Source of the DNA: Streptomyces aquilus
GTDB taxonomy: Bacteria > Actinomycetota > Actinomycetes > Streptomycetales > Streptomycetaceae
Direction of reading: 5' to 3'
Assembly (NCBI RefSeq): GCF_003955715.1
Contig: NZ_CP034463.1
Span: 7,440,001 to 7,504,000, forward strand
DNA: 64,000 nucleotides
The notes under the pieces are model-generated. The model saw only the letters and a list, made by a program, of their open reading frames with translations. It was not told the origin of the DNA and did not search any database. Numbering within the stretch: the stretch's first letter is position 1; each line of letters opens with the position of its first letter. Shown here one piece after another: positions 33,113 to 43,016 of this stretch. A program made the position numbers and the translations under genes.

Positions 33113-35320
33113 ATGCGTACGACCCGTCTGAGCCGTCGGGCCGTTCTTTCCGGGGCTGCGGCTGCTGCCGCGCTCACTGCCGTGCCGTCTCTCCAAGGGG
33201 GTGCGCAGGCTGCCGAAGGTGTTACCACCTACCGCTGGCGCAACGTTGTCCAAGGCGGTACCGGATTCGTCACCGGTGTCCTTTTCCACCCCTCCGTCCG
33301 CGGGCTCGCCTACGCCCGTACGGACATCGGGGGTGCCTACCGCTGGGACGACTCCGCCGGCCGCTGGACGCCGCTCATCGATCACCTCGGGTGGGACGAC
33401 TGGAACCTCCTCGGTGTCGAGGCGATGGCGGTCGACCCCGCTCATCCGAACCGGCTCTACCTCGCCCTCGGCACCTACGCCCAGTCCTGGGCGTCCAACG
33501 GGGCCGTGCTGCGGTCCGACGACCGGGGCGCCACCTGGAGGCGTACCGATCTCACCGTGAAGCTCGGGGCCAACGAGGACGGGCGAGGGGCCGGGGAGCG
33601 GCTGCTCGTCGATCCCCGGGACAGTGACACCCTCTGGCTCGGGACCAGACACGACGGGCTTCTCAAGTCGACCGACAGAGGCGCCACTTGGGCCGCCGCC
33701 ACCGGGTTCCCGGGCACCCCGAGCGCCTCGGGGCAGGGCGTCACCCTGCTCGTCGCCGCCGGGCGCACCCTCTACGCCGGCTGGGGCGACTCCGACGGGA
33801 CCGCCGCCAGCCTGTTCCGGACCGTGGACGGGGTCACGTGGGAGGCCGTGCCCGGGCAGCCCGCGGGCGTCGCCGCCAAGGTGCCGATCCGGGCCGCCTA
33901 CGACAGGCACACCCGCGAGCTGTATCTGACGTACGCCAACGCCCCCGGGCCCAACGGGCAGTCGGACGGCAGTGTGCACGCGCTGTGCACCGCCGACGGG
34001 AAGTGGCGCGAGGTCACGCCGGTGCAGCCCGGCGGGACGACCGACGACGGCGACACCGACTCCTTCGGGTACGGCGGGGTCGCCGTCGACGCCCGGCGGC
34101 CGGGCACCCTCGTCGTGTCCACCAACAACCGGTGGTCCCTCGTCGACACCGTCTTCCGGTCCACCGACGGCGGTCGCTCCTGGACCTCGCTCAAGGACTC
34201 CGCCGTTCTCGACGTCTCCGAGACGCCCTATCTCAAGTGGGGCGCCGACGCGCCCAAGTTCGGCTGGTGGATCCAGGCGCTCGCGCTCGACCCGTACGAC
34301 TCCCGGCATGTCGTCTACGGCACCGGCGCCACCCTCTACGGCACCCGGGACCTGAAGCACTGGGCCCCGCAGATCCGCGGGATCGAGGAGGCCTCCGCGC
34401 GGCTGCTGATCTCGCCCCCGGCCGGGAAGGCGCAGCTGCTCAGCGGGTGCGGGGACATCGGCGTGATGTACCACGAGAAGCTCACCGCGTCCCCCTCGCG
34501 CGGCATGGCGTCGAACCCCGTGTTCGGGACGGCGACGGGACTCGCGCAGGCCGCGGCGAAGCCGGCGTACGTCGTGCGCACCGGGTGGGGCGACCACGGC
34601 AACGGGGCCTACTCGAACGACGGCGGGCAGACCTGGGCGCCCTTCGCGGCCCAGCCCGCCCTCGCCAAGGACGCACCCGGGCCGATCGCCGTCACCGCCG
34701 ACGGCTCTGTCCTGCTGTGGGTCTTCGTGCACTGGGACGGCACCACATACCCCGCGTACCGCTCCACCGACAACGGGGCCACCTGGACCGAGGTCCCCTC
34801 CTTCCCGAAGGGCGCCACGCCGGTCGCCGACCCGGCCGACCCGACGCGCTTCTACGCGTACGACACCGCCACAGGAACGCTACTGGCCAGCACTGACAGC
34901 GGCCGCACCTTCACCGCGCGGGCGGCCGGACTGCCCTCCGGCGACACCCAGTTCGAGCTCGTCGCGGCGCCCGGACGCAGCGGCGACCTGTGGCTGAGCG
35001 TGAAGGAGAACGGGCTGTACCGGTCCACCGACGGGGGCATCGGCTTCGCCAAGGTGGCCGGCTGCCGGGCCGCGTACACCCTCGGCTTCGGCAAGGCCGC
35101 CGACGGGGCCGCCTACCCGGCGGTCTACCTGGTCGGCGCCACCGACTCGGTCAACGCCGTGCACCGCTCCGACGACGAGGCGAAGTCCTGGGTGCGGATC
35201 AACGACGACCGGCACCAGTGGGGCTGGACCGGTGAGGCGATCGCCGGTGACCCCCGGGTGTACGGGCGGGTCTATCTCGCCACCAACGGGCGCGGCATCC
35301 AGTACGGGGAGCCGGTGTGA
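33113..35320 (+). CDS. GH74 xyloglucanase, secreted
   Basis: The protein has 735 residues. A twin-arginine signal peptide (SRRAVLSGAAAAAAL, about residues 8-34) indicates export. The rest is the GH74 fold, two seven-bladed propellers, with repeated BNR-type blades such as SDDRGATW, STDRGATW, STDGGRSW, SNDGGQTW and STDNGATW. The first catalytic Asp lies in ARTDIGGAYRWDD. No carbohydrate-binding module is attached. GH74 enzymes cut the glucan backbone of xyloglucan, releasing decorated oligosaccharides. GAGG lies 7 nt before the ATG. Its stop overlaps the GH42 start, linking backbone cutting to side-chain removal. Confidence 0.92.
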   Translation: MRTTRLSRRAVLSGAAAAAALTAVPSLQGGAQAAEGVTTYRWRNVVQGGTGFVTGVLFHPSVRGLAYARTDIGGAYRWDDSAGRWTPLIDHLGWDDWNLLGVEAMAVDPAHPNRLYLALGTYAQSWASNGAVLRSDDRGATWRRTDLTVKLGANEDGRGAGERLLVDPRDSDTLWLGTRHDGLLKSTDRGATWAAATGFPGTPSASGQGVTLLVAAGRTLYAGWGDSDGTAASLFRTVDGVTWEAVPGQPAGVAAKVPIRAAYDRHTRELYLTYANAPGPNGQSDGSVHALCTADGKWREVTPVQPGGTTDDGDTDSFGYGGVAVDARRPGTLVVSTNNRWSLVDTVFRSTDGGRSWTSLKDSAVLDVSETPYLKWGADAPKFGWWIQALALDPYDSRHVVYGTGATLYGTRDLKHWAPQIRGIEEASARLLISPPAGKAQLLSGCGDIGVMYHEKLTASPSRGMASNPVFGTATGLAQAAAKPAYVVRTGWGDHGNGAYSNDGGQTWAPFAAQPALAKDAPGPIAVTADGSVLLWVFVHWDGTTYPAYRSTDNGATWTEVPSFPKGATPVADPADPTRFYAYDTATGTLLASTDSGRTFTARAAGLPSGDTQFELVAAPGRSGDLWLSVKENGLYRSTDGGIGFAKVAGCRAAYTLGFGKAADGAAYPAVYLVGATDSVNAVHRSDDEAKSWVRINDDRHQWGWTGEAIAGDPRVYGRVYLATNGRGIQYGEPV

Positions 35321-37287
35321 TGCCGGGGCTCGGTGACGTCACCCGCGGCCGCCTTCTCTTCGGCGGCGACTACAACCCCGAGCAGTGGCCCGAGGAGACC
35401 TGGCACGAGGACGTCCGGCTGATGAAGGACGCCGGCGTCAACTCCGTCACGCTCGGCGTCTTCTCCTGGGCGAAGCTCGAACCCCGGCCCGGGGAACGGG
35501 ACTTCGGCTGGCTCGACCGGGTCATGGACCTGATGCACGAGGCCGGCATCGGCGTCGTCCTCGCCACCCCGACCGCCTCGCCGCCGCCCTGGATGGGCCA
35601 TCTGCACCCCGACACCCTGCCCGTGGACCAGGACGGCCGCACCGAGTGGTGGGGCGGCCGCCAGCACTTCTCGCACTCCAGCGCCGTCTACCGGCGCTAC
35701 GCCGCCGCCATCACCGAGGACCTCGCCGCCCACTACGGCGGCCACCCCGCCCTCACGATGTGGCACATCAACAACGAGTACTGCACCTTCGACTGGAGCG
35801 ACGAGGCCGCCGCCCGCTTCCGGCTCTGGCTCCAGCGGCGCTACGGCACGCTCGGCGCCCTCAACTCCGCCTGGGGCACCGCCTTCTGGAGCCAGGGCTA
35901 CGGCGACTGGGCCGAGGTGCACACCCCGCGCCACGCCCACTACATGAAGAACCCCACCCAGATGCTCGACTTCAGGCGGTTCACCTCCGACATGCTGCTG
36001 GAGTGCTACCTCGCCGAACGGGACATCGTGCGGCGCCACACCCCGCACCTCCCGGTCACCACCAACTTCATGCCCCTGTGGGTCGGCCAGGACGCCTGGC
36101 GCTGGGCCGAGGAGGAGGACGTCGTCTCCGTCGACCTCTATCCCGACCCGCGGGACCCGATGGGCGCCCAGCACGCGGCCCTCCTCCAGGACATGACCCG
36201 CTCGCAGGCCCGCGGTCCCTGGATGCTGATGGAGCAGGCGGCCGGGCCCGTCAACTGGCGGGGCGTGAACCATCCCAAGCCGGCCGGCCTCAACCGGCTC
36301 TGGTCGCTCCAGTCCGTCGCCCGCGGCGCCGACGCCATCTGCTACTTCCAGTGGCGGCAGTCCCGCCAGGGCGCCGAGAAGTTCCACTCCGGGATGGTCA
36401 GCCACGCGGGGGAGCGGGGGCGGACGTACCAGGAGGTCAAGCGGCTCGGCGCGGAACTCGGCCGGATCGGCGGCGAGGTCGTCGGCGGTCACACGTCCCA
36501 CGACATCGCCGTCCTGCACGACTGGCACTCCTGGTGGGCCGGGGACCACGAGGGCCGGCTCTCCGGTGAGGTCGACTATCCGCAGGTCCTGACCGCCTGG
36601 CACCGGGCCCTCTGGGAGGCCCACCTCGCCACGGACTTCGCCCACCCCGAACACGACCTGAGCGGATACCGGCTCGTCGTCGTCCCGCAGCTGTACGCCC
36701 TCACCGACGCGGCGATCGAGAACCTCCTCTCCTACGTCCGCCGGGGCGGCACCCTCGTCTCCGGCTTCCTCACCGGCGTCGCCGACCAGGACGACCGGAT
36801 CAGGCCCGGCGGCATGGACGTACGCCTGCGGGAGCTGTTCGGCATCCGCACCCTGCACGAGTGGTGGCCGCTGGACGCGGGGGAGACCGTGGAGTGCGAC
36901 GGGTTCCGCGGCACCCTGTGGTCGGAGGAGATCGAGGCGGACGAGGAGACGCTCGTGGCCGCCGCCTTCAAGGGCGGAGAGCTCGACGGGCTGCCCGCCG
37001 TGCTGCGCAAGGGCCGGGCCCGCTATCTCGCCACCCTGCCCGAGCCGGACCACCTGCGCGCGATGCTGGCCGAGTGCGCGGCCGAGGCGGGCGTGCGGCC
37101 GGTGCTGGAGGGGCTGCCGGCGGGCGTCGAGGCCGTACGGCGGGGTGAGCTGCTCTTCGTGCTCAACCATGTCCGCGAGTCGGTCACCGTTCGAGTTCCG
37201 GGCGCCTTCCGTGATCTGCTGACCGGCATGAACGTCACGGACGACCTCACTCTCGGCCGCTACGGAGTGGCGGTGCTGAAGCCATGA
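35317..37287 (+). CDS. GH42 beta-galactosidase
   Basis: The protein has 656 residues and no signal peptide, so it is cytoplasmic. The barrel domain holds FGGDYNPEQWP near the N-terminus, the acid/base in WHINNEY (Glu154) and the nucleophile in WMLMEQ (Glu306), as expected for GH42. The trimerisation domain (about 390-600) and a short C-terminal beta domain follow. The GTG at 35317 overlaps the GH74 stop (GTGA); the next codon is ATG (35320) and is an equally good start. It would remove beta-galactosyl residues from imported xyloglucan oligosaccharides. Its 3' end overlaps GH95 by 4 nt (ATGA). Confidence 0.93.
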   Translation: MMPGLGDVTRGRLLFGGDYNPEQWPEETWHEDVRLMKDAGVNSVTLGVFSWAKLEPRPGERDFGWLDRVMDLMHEAGIGVVLATPTASPPPWMGHLHPDTLPVDQDGRTEWWGGRQHFSHSSAVYRRYAAAITEDLAAHYGGHPALTMWHINNEYCTFDWSDEAAARFRLWLQRRYGTLGALNSAWGTAFWSQGYGDWAEVHTPRHAHYMKNPTQMLDFRRFTSDMLLECYLAERDIVRRHTPHLPVTTNFMPLWVGQDAWRWAEEEDVVSVDLYPDPRDPMGAQHAALLQDMTRSQARGPWMLMEQAAGPVNWRGVNHPKPAGLNRLWSLQSVARGADAICYFQWRQSRQGAEKFHSGMVSHAGERGRTYQEVKRLGAELGRIGGEVVGGHTSHDIAVLHDWHSWWAGDHEGRLSGEVDYPQVLTAWHRALWEAHLATDFAHPEHDLSGYRLVVVPQLYALTDAAIENLLSYVRRGGTLVSGFLTGVADQDDRIRPGGMDVRLRELFGIRTLHEWWPLDAGETVECDGFRGTLWSEEIEADEETLVAAAFKGGELDGLPAVLRKGRARYLATLPEPDHLRAMLAECAAEAGVRPVLEGLPAGVEAVRRGELLFVLNHVRESVTVRVPGAFRDLLTGMNVTDDLTLGRYGVAVLKP

Positions 37288-39461
37288 ACCTTGTGCACGG
37301 CACCTGGGAACCCCGACCGGCCGCCCGCTGGGAGGACGGCTTCCTGAGCGGCAACGGCCGTCACGGCACCCTTGTGTTCGGCGAGCCGAACGACGAGCGG
37401 GTCGTCGTGACCCATCACACCCTGGTCCGCCCCAACGGCTCCGAGCGCGCCCGCCCGCCGGAGCTGGCCGCCGGACTCGCCGACCTCCAGGACCGGCTGC
37501 TCGCCGGTGAGCTCGACGCCGCCGAGCGCTTCACGGACGGCCGGGACCTTCAGTGGGTACAGCCCTTCCACCCGGCCTTCCAGATCCGGCTGCGCGGGAC
37601 GTCGACCGGCGACGCCGCCGGCTACCGCCGGTCCGTCGACTTCGCCACCGGCGTCACCCGCACCCGGTACGAGGGCTGGGACAGCGAGGTCTTCGTCTCC
37701 CGCGCCGACGACGTCATCGTCCAGCGGGTCACCGCGGCCGACCTCGACATCTCCCTGGACCACCGGCTGCCCGGCGCCCCGGATGACCTCGGCGTCGGCC
37801 AGGGCGCCGTCCTCACCCCCGAGGGCGCCCTGCTCACCCTGCGCGCCCACTACCCCGGCAGCGACCGCGCCTACACCGGCGTCACCCTGGTCCAGGTCAC
37901 CGGCGGCACCGCCACGCTCACGCCGCCCGGGCTGCGGATCGCCGGCGCGGAGTCGGTGCTGCTGCTGACCCGCGTGGTCCGGCACACCGGCGAGCTGGAC
38001 GTCATGGAGGAGGCCCGCGCCCTGCGCGATCTGCCCCTCGACCACGCCGCCCTCCTCGACCGCCACACCCCGCTCCACCGCACCGCCTACGAGCGCGTCA
38101 CCCTCGACCTGGACGCCGACCCCGCCGAACGCGCCCTGGCCGGCTCGGAGCTGCTCGAACACCCCGACAGCCCCGCGCTCATGGAGCGCCTCTTCGCCGC
38201 CGGCCGCTATCACCTGCTCTCCGCGAGCGGCCTCTTCCCGCCCCGCCTCACCGGCCTGTGGACCGGCGACTGGAACACCGCCTGGTCGGGCGCGTTCACC
38301 AACGACGCCAACGTCAACCTCCAGACCGCCTCCGCCGCCTCCGCCGCCCTCCCCGAGGTCACCGAGGCGCTCGCCGCCCTGATCCAGGGGCAGCTGGCCG
38401 ACTGGCGGGACAACGCCCGCACGATCTTCGGCGCCCGCGGGATCGCCGCCCCGCCGCACAGCGACGGCGAGTCCGGGCTGACGTACCACTTCGAGCGCGA
38501 ATACCCGCTGCACCTGTGGACCGCGGGCGCCGACTGGCTGCTCAAGCCGCTCGTCGACCACGACGAGACCACCGGCACCCGCGACCCGCGCACCGCCGCC
38601 GCGCTCGCCGAACTCGCCCTGTTCTACGAGGACTTCCTCACCCGCACCGACGCCGACGGGCACCTCGTCGTCGTCCCCTCCTACTCGCCCGAGAACCGTC
38701 CGGCAGGCGGCAGTTGGGGCGCGATCAACGCGGCGATGGACCTCTCGGCCGCCCGGCACGCCCTGCACACGGCCGCCGACTACCACCCCGAGGACGCGGA
38801 CCGCCTGCGCGCCCTCGCCGACCGCCTCCCGCCGCACCGGACCAACGACGACGGCGCCCTCGCCGAATGGGCCTGGCCGGGCCTGGAGGACACCTACGAC
38901 CACCGCCACCTCAGCCACCTCTACGGCGTCTGGCCCCTCGACGAGATCAACCCCTACGACACACCCGACCTCGCCGACGCCGCCCACCGCGCCCTGGCAC
39001 TGCGCGGCGCCGAGAACGACTCCGCCCACGGCCATCTCCACCACGCCCTGATCGCGGCCCGCCTGCGGGACGGCGAACGGGTCGCGCACGCCCTCGGCCA
39101 GGTCCTCAAGGGCGACTTCTTCCACGCCTCGCTGATGAGCGCCCACTACCCGAACCGCCGCACCTACAACGCCGACGCGGCCCACACCCTGCCCGCCGTG
39201 CTCATCGAGATGCTCGTGCAGTCGACCCCGGACCGGCTGGTCCTGCTGCCCGCGCTGCCCGACCGGTACCCCAGCGGCCAACTCCTCGGCGTCCGCACCC
39301 GGTTCGGCGCCGCACTCGACCTCACCTGGACCCCACGGCAAGCGACCGCGGTGCTGCGCCCCACCCGCACCCACCGCGTCGAACTGCGGACTTCCTCCGG
39401 CGCGGAGCCGCTCGACCTCGTCGCCGGAGAAGACCACGTCCTGCGTCTGGAGGCGTGGTAA
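37284..39461 (+). CDS. GH95 alpha-L-fucosidase (or alpha-L-galactosidase)
   Basis: The protein has 725 residues and no signal peptide. The N-terminal GH95 beta domain begins WEDGFLSGNGRHGTLVFGEP. The (alpha/alpha)6 barrel includes LTGLWTGDWNTAWSGAFTNDANVNLQ, VVPSYSPENRPAGG and RHLSHLYGVWPLDEI. These blocks carry the family's catalytic Asn, Asp and Glu regions. The ATG overlaps the GH42 stop, so the two are coupled. In this cluster the natural job is removal of terminal alpha-L-fucose (or L-galactose) from fucosylated xyloglucan side chains. The exact sugar specificity cannot be read from the sequence. Confidence 0.88.
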   Translation: MNLVHGTWEPRPAARWEDGFLSGNGRHGTLVFGEPNDERVVVTHHTLVRPNGSERARPPELAAGLADLQDRLLAGELDAAERFTDGRDLQWVQPFHPAFQIRLRGTSTGDAAGYRRSVDFATGVTRTRYEGWDSEVFVSRADDVIVQRVTAADLDISLDHRLPGAPDDLGVGQGAVLTPEGALLTLRAHYPGSDRAYTGVTLVQVTGGTATLTPPGLRIAGAESVLLLTRVVRHTGELDVMEEARALRDLPLDHAALLDRHTPLHRTAYERVTLDLDADPAERALAGSELLEHPDSPALMERLFAAGRYHLLSASGLFPPRLTGLWTGDWNTAWSGAFTNDANVNLQTASAASAALPEVTEALAALIQGQLADWRDNARTIFGARGIAAPPHSDGESGLTYHFEREYPLHLWTAGADWLLKPLVDHDETTGTRDPRTAAALAELALFYEDFLTRTDADGHLVVVPSYSPENRPAGGSWGAINAAMDLSAARHALHTAADYHPEDADRLRALADRLPPHRTNDDGALAEWAWPGLEDTYDHRHLSHLYGVWPLDEINPYDTPDLADAAHRALALRGAENDSAHGHLHHALIAARLRDGERVAHALGQVLKGDFFHASLMSAHYPNRRTYNADAAHTLPAVLIEMLVQSTPDRLVLLPALPDRYPSGQLLGVRTRFGAALDLTWTPRQATAVLRPTRTHRVELRTSSGAEPLDLVAGEDHVLRLEAW

Positions 39462-39498
39462 CCACCCCGCATTTCCCCCCACCCATGGAAGGGACACC

Positions 39499-40215
39499 AT
39501 GGCAAAGAGCACGCTCCGCAACGTCACCATGGCCGTACTGGCCCCGGCGATGGCCCTCGGCGCCACCGTCGGCCTCGCCTCCGCGCCCGCCTCGGCGGCC
39601 GTGTGGAACTCCTGCGACCAGTGGGCCAGCACCAGCCTGAACGGCTACACGCTCTACAACAACATCTGGGGCTCCGGCGCCGGCAGCCAGTGCATCTGGG
39701 CCAACTCCGGCACCAACTGGGGGGTTTGGGCCAACCACCCCAACACCGGCGGCATCAAGTCCTATCCGAACGCCAAGAAGGTGGTCAACAAGACCATCTC
39801 CTCGCTCGGTTCGCTCACCAGCAGCTACAACGTCACCGTCCCGTCGTCCGGCGCGTACAACACGTCGTACGACATCTGGGACACCGACTACGACTACGAG
39901 ATCATGCTCTGGGTCAACTACAACGGAGCCGTGGGCCCGCTCGGCACCTCCCAGGGCAACGTCACCCTCGGCGGCCACACCTGGACCGTCTACAAGGGCA
40001 GCAACGGCGCCAACGAGGTCTTCTCGTTCCTGCGGACCTCGGACTCCACCTCCGGCACCGTGGACATCAAGCCGATCCTCACCTGGATATCGGGCACCAA
40101 GGGCTGGATGTCCAGCAGCGAGACCATCGGGGACGTCCAGTTCGGCTACGAGATCACGTCGTCGTCCGGCGGCCTTGATTTCCGAACCAACAACCTGACC
40201 GTCAGCAGCAGTTGA
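39499..40215 (+). CDS. GH12 endoglucanase/xyloglucanase, secreted
   Basis: The protein has 238 residues. A Sec signal peptide ends at about ASA-A (residue 33). The mature part is a complete GH12 beta-jelly-roll: the N-terminal VWNSCDQW disulfide region, the nucleophile in DYEIMLWVNY (Glu134) and the acid/base in FGYEITSSSGG (Glu218). There is no cellulose-binding module, so it acts on soluble or accessible glucan. GH12 members include endo-xyloglucanases, consistent with the neighbours. AAGGGA lies 7-8 nt upstream, 37 nt after GH95, so it is probably in the same transcript. Relative to GH74 it would provide endo cuts. Confidence 0.94.
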   Translation: MAKSTLRNVTMAVLAPAMALGATVGLASAPASAAVWNSCDQWASTSLNGYTLYNNIWGSGAGSQCIWANSGTNWGVWANHPNTGGIKSYPNAKKVVNKTISSLGSLTSSYNVTVPSSGAYNTSYDIWDTDYDYEIMLWVNYNGAVGPLGTSQGNVTLGGHTWTVYKGSNGANEVFSFLRTSDSTSGTVDIKPILTWISGTKGWMSSSETIGDVQFGYEITSSSGGLDFRTNNLTVSSS

Positions 40216-40250
40216 CCCAACGGGGTGGGGACACGGGGTTATATGAACCC

Positions 40251-40817
40251 ATGCGTACCACCACCCCCCTCATCACCACCGCGCTCGCCGCCGCCGCGCT
40301 GCTCGCCTCCCCGGGCAGCGCGACGGCGGCTCCCGCGTCCCCGGGCCTGCTGCCCGTCGCGTCCCTGGCGGCCGACCGCCTCGCCACCGCCGACCTCGTG
40401 GCCGCCGCCAAGTGGGGCACCGACAGCCCCATCGACGACCCCGCCCGCGAACAGCAGGTCCTCGACACCGTCGCCGCCCAGGCCCAGCAGATCGGCGCCG
40501 ATCCGGACGAGATCCGGGCCGTCTTCCGCGACCAGATCGAGGCCAACAAGACCGTCCAGCGCGCCCTGTTCCGCCGCTGGACAGCCCACCCCGACGAGGC
40601 ACCGACGACCAAGCCGGACCTCGGCGTCGTACGGCAGACCATCAACCGCATCAACACGGGCCTGGTCACCGCCCTGGCCGACACCACCCCGGAGCGGTCC
40701 TCGGCCGGCTGCCGCCCCGACCTCGCCCTCGCCGTGGTCGAGGTCCACCACGAGAAGCACCCGGACCTGCTGCACACCGCCGCGCTCGTCCGCTCGCTCG
40801 CCTCCGTCTGCCGCTGA
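40251..40817 (+). CDS. Secreted chorismate mutase (AroQ-gamma type)
   Basis: The protein has 188 residues. A Sec signal peptide (about 1-27, ending ATA-A) is followed by an all-helical chorismate mutase domain: LAADRLATADLVAAAKW, then REQQVLDTVAAQAQ, then the active-site helix VFRDQIEANKTVQRALFRRW. It converts chorismate to prephenate, here outside the cytoplasm as in the exported enzymes of mycobacteria and some pathogens. Why it follows a xyloglucanase gene by 35 nt is unclear. I chose the ATG that begins the signal peptide; the frame is open 13 codons further. There is no ribosome site, so it may be leaderless or coupled to the GH12 gene. A terminator follows. Confidence 0.88.
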   Translation: MRTTTPLITTALAAAALLASPGSATAAPASPGLLPVASLAADRLATADLVAAAKWGTDSPIDDPAREQQVLDTVAAQAQQIGADPDEIRAVFRDQIEANKTVQRALFRRWTAHPDEAPTTKPDLGVVRQTINRINTGLVTALADTTPERSSAGCRPDLALAVVEVHHEKHPDLLHTAALVRSLASVCR

Positions 40818-40839
40818 CACAAAGTCGCTGACACGCGCG

Positions 40840-40874
40840 TGCGGCCGGTCCCTCCCCTATCGGGACCGGCCGCA
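40840..40874. terminator. Bidirectional terminator between chorismate mutase and GH31
   Basis: TGCGGCCGGTCCC (40840-40852) pairs exactly with 40862-40874 around a 9-nt loop. It lies between convergent genes. Confidence 0.75.
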
Positions 40875-40887
40875 GGCTGATCCGCGG

Positions 40888-42936
40888 CTACTCCGCTACG
40901 GGAAGCCGCGCCCCGTCCCGCAGGAACAGCGGGAGGCGGTCCAGCGGGGCGTCGACCGTCACGGTCGTGCCGCCCTCGTACGACGTGCCGGTCCACGCGT
41001 CCGTCCACGTCGCGCCCGCCGGGAGATAGGTCGTGCGGGCCGTCGCGCCCGCCGTCAGCACCGGCGCCACCAGCAGGTCCGCGCCGAAGAGATAGGCGTC
41101 GTCCACCGACCAGGCCGCCGGGTCGTCCGGGAACTCCAGGAACAGCGGCCGCATGGGCGGCAGGCCCTCCTCGTGGGCCTCGCGCATGACGTCCAGGACG
41201 TAGGGCTTCAGGCGCTCACGCAGCCGCAGGTACTTCTCCAGCACCGCCCCGGCCCGCTCGCCGTACGACCACACCTCGTTGGGGCCGCCGGTCATCTCCG
41301 GGCCCAGCGGCATGCCCGGGTCGCGGAAGCCGTGCAGCCGCATCAGCGGGGACAGCGCCCCGAACTGGAACCAGCGGACCATGACCTCCTGGTACGCCGG
41401 GTCGCTCGGGTCGCCGCCGTGGAAGCCGCCGATGTCGGTGTTCCACCAGGGGATGCCGGACAGCGCGGTGTTGAGGCCGGCCGCGATCTGGCGGCGCAGG
41501 GTCGGGAAGTCGGTGCCGATGTCACCGGACCACAGGGCGGCGCCGTAGCGCTGACTGCCCGCCCACGCCGAGCGGTTGAGGGTGATGACCTCCTCGCCCT
41601 CGGCGCTCAGCCCCTCGTGGAAGGTGCGGGCGTTGTCCGCCGGGTAGATGTTGCCGACCTCCAGGCCCGGGCCCGCCCAGTAGCGCAGGTTCTCCGCGAA
41701 ACCGGGCTTCAGCTCGGGCTCGCAGGCGTCCAGCCAGAAGGCCGTGATGCCGTACGGGTCGAGGTAGTTCTCCTTGATCTTCGACCAGACGAACTGACGC
41801 GCCTCCGGGTTGGTGGCGTCGTAGAAGGCCACCTGGACCGTCGACGCCACCTCCTTGTCCGGCCAGTCCGCGTGGGCCATCGGCCCGTACTGCGTGCCGA
41901 TGAAGTAGCCGCGCTGCTCCATCACCGGGTGGTTCTCGCTCAGCGGCGACACCGACGGCCAGACGGAGACGACGAGTTTGATGCCCAGCTCCGCCAACTC
42001 CCGCACCATCGCGGCCGGGTCGGGCCACTCCGCCGGGTCGAACTTCCACTCGCCGAGGTGGGTCCAGTGGAAGAAGTCGCACACGATCGCGGAGATCGGC
42101 AGCCCGCGCCGCTTGTACTCCCGTGCCACGCCCAGGAGTTCGTCCTGGGTGCGGTAGCGCAGCTTGCACTGCCAGAAGCCCGCCGCCCACTCCGGCAGCA
42201 TCGGGGTGCGGCCGGTGACGGCGGAGTAGCGGCGCTGCCCGTCGGCCGGGGTGCCGGCCGTGATCCAGTAGTCGATCTGCCGGGCCGAGTCGGCCACCCA
42301 GCGGGTGCCGTTGTGGGCCAGCTCCACCCGGCCGATCGCCGGGTTGTTCCACAGCAGGGTGTAGCCCCGGCTGGACGTGAGCACCGGGATGCCGACCTCG
42401 GCGTTGCGCTGGACCAGGTCCACGACCAGGCCCTTCTGGTCGAAGCGGCCGTGCTGGTGCTGGCCGAGGCCGTACAGCTTCTCGTCGTCGTAGGCGGCGA
42501 ACCGCTGCTCCAGACGGTGGTGGCCGTTGCCGACGGCGGTGTAGAGGCGTGAGCCCGGCCACCAGAAGTGGGCGCGGGCCTCGGCGAGCAGCTCGGCCGA
42601 GTCCTCGGTGCGCAGGAAGCGGATCAGGCCCTCGGCACTGACCTCGACGGTGAGCGCGCCGACCGTCAACCGCCCCTGCTCGTCCTCGATCTTGACGGTG
42701 GAGGAGGTGGCGGGGGCGTCGTCGAGCAGCGCGCCCGGCAGCCCCTCCAGGATCGGCCCGCCGAGCCGGGTCCGGACCCGGACCGCGTCCGGGCCCCAGG
42801 GCTCGATCCGTACGGTCTCCTGGCGGCCGCTCCACTCCAGCGCGCCGTCCCGCTCACGGAACGTGCCGACGGTCGGGGACGACTGCGCGAGGCTCACCGC
42901 GCCGGTCGGGGGCTGGTTTTCGGCAGGCTGAGTCAC
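40888..42936 (-). CDS. GH31 alpha-xylosidase
   Basis: The protein has 682 residues and no signal peptide. An N-terminal beta-sandwich (about 1-240, with FWWPGSRLYTA and LYGLGQHQHG) precedes the GH31 barrel. The nucleophile is in FWLDACEPE (Asp403) and the acid/base in LWSGDIGTDF (Asp472). The FWLDACEPE variant and the AGFWQCKLRY start of the barrel fit the YicI-like alpha-xylosidases. It would remove alpha-1,6-xylose from xyloglucan oligosaccharides, the key step of side-chain removal. AGGAG lies 8 nt before the GTG. The LacI gene is 80 nt upstream on the same strand without an obvious terminator, so GH31 may be read from the lacI promoter. Confidence 0.93.
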   Translation of the reverse strand: MTQPAENQPPTGAVSLAQSSPTVGTFRERDGALEWSGRQETVRIEPWGPDAVRVRTRLGGPILEGLPGALLDDAPATSSTVKIEDEQGRLTVGALTVEVSAEGLIRFLRTEDSAELLAEARAHFWWPGSRLYTAVGNGHHRLEQRFAAYDDEKLYGLGQHQHGRFDQKGLVVDLVQRNAEVGIPVLTSSRGYTLLWNNPAIGRVELAHNGTRWVADSARQIDYWITAGTPADGQRRYSAVTGRTPMLPEWAAGFWQCKLRYRTQDELLGVAREYKRRGLPISAIVCDFFHWTHLGEWKFDPAEWPDPAAMVRELAELGIKLVVSVWPSVSPLSENHPVMEQRGYFIGTQYGPMAHADWPDKEVASTVQVAFYDATNPEARQFVWSKIKENYLDPYGITAFWLDACEPELKPGFAENLRYWAGPGLEVGNIYPADNARTFHEGLSAEGEEVITLNRSAWAGSQRYGAALWSGDIGTDFPTLRRQIAAGLNTALSGIPWWNTDIGGFHGGDPSDPAYQEVMVRWFQFGALSPLMRLHGFRDPGMPLGPEMTGGPNEVWSYGERAGAVLEKYLRLRERLKPYVLDVMREAHEEGLPPMRPLFLEFPDDPAAWSVDDAYLFGADLLVAPVLTAGATARTTYLPAGATWTDAWTGTSYEGGTTVTVDAPLDRLPLFLRDGARLPVAE

Positions 42937-43016
42937 TTGAGGCGCTCCTGGGCTCCGAAACTCCTGGCGGAGTGGCAGACATGGGGGTGCCCCGGCAGGG
43001 GCGAACGCAAGAGGTG

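Noticed and set aside
40212..40250. TTGACC and TTATAT as a promoter for chorismate mutase
   Set aside because: The spacing is 21 nt and the -35 overlaps the GH12 stop codon; read-through from GH12 is simpler.
40225..42552. Open frame of 775 codons on the forward strand opposite GH31
   Set aside because: It is antisense to a clear GH31 gene, is rich in Arg, Pro and Ala-type shadow codons and has no recognisable motif. Long antisense frames are normal at this GC content.
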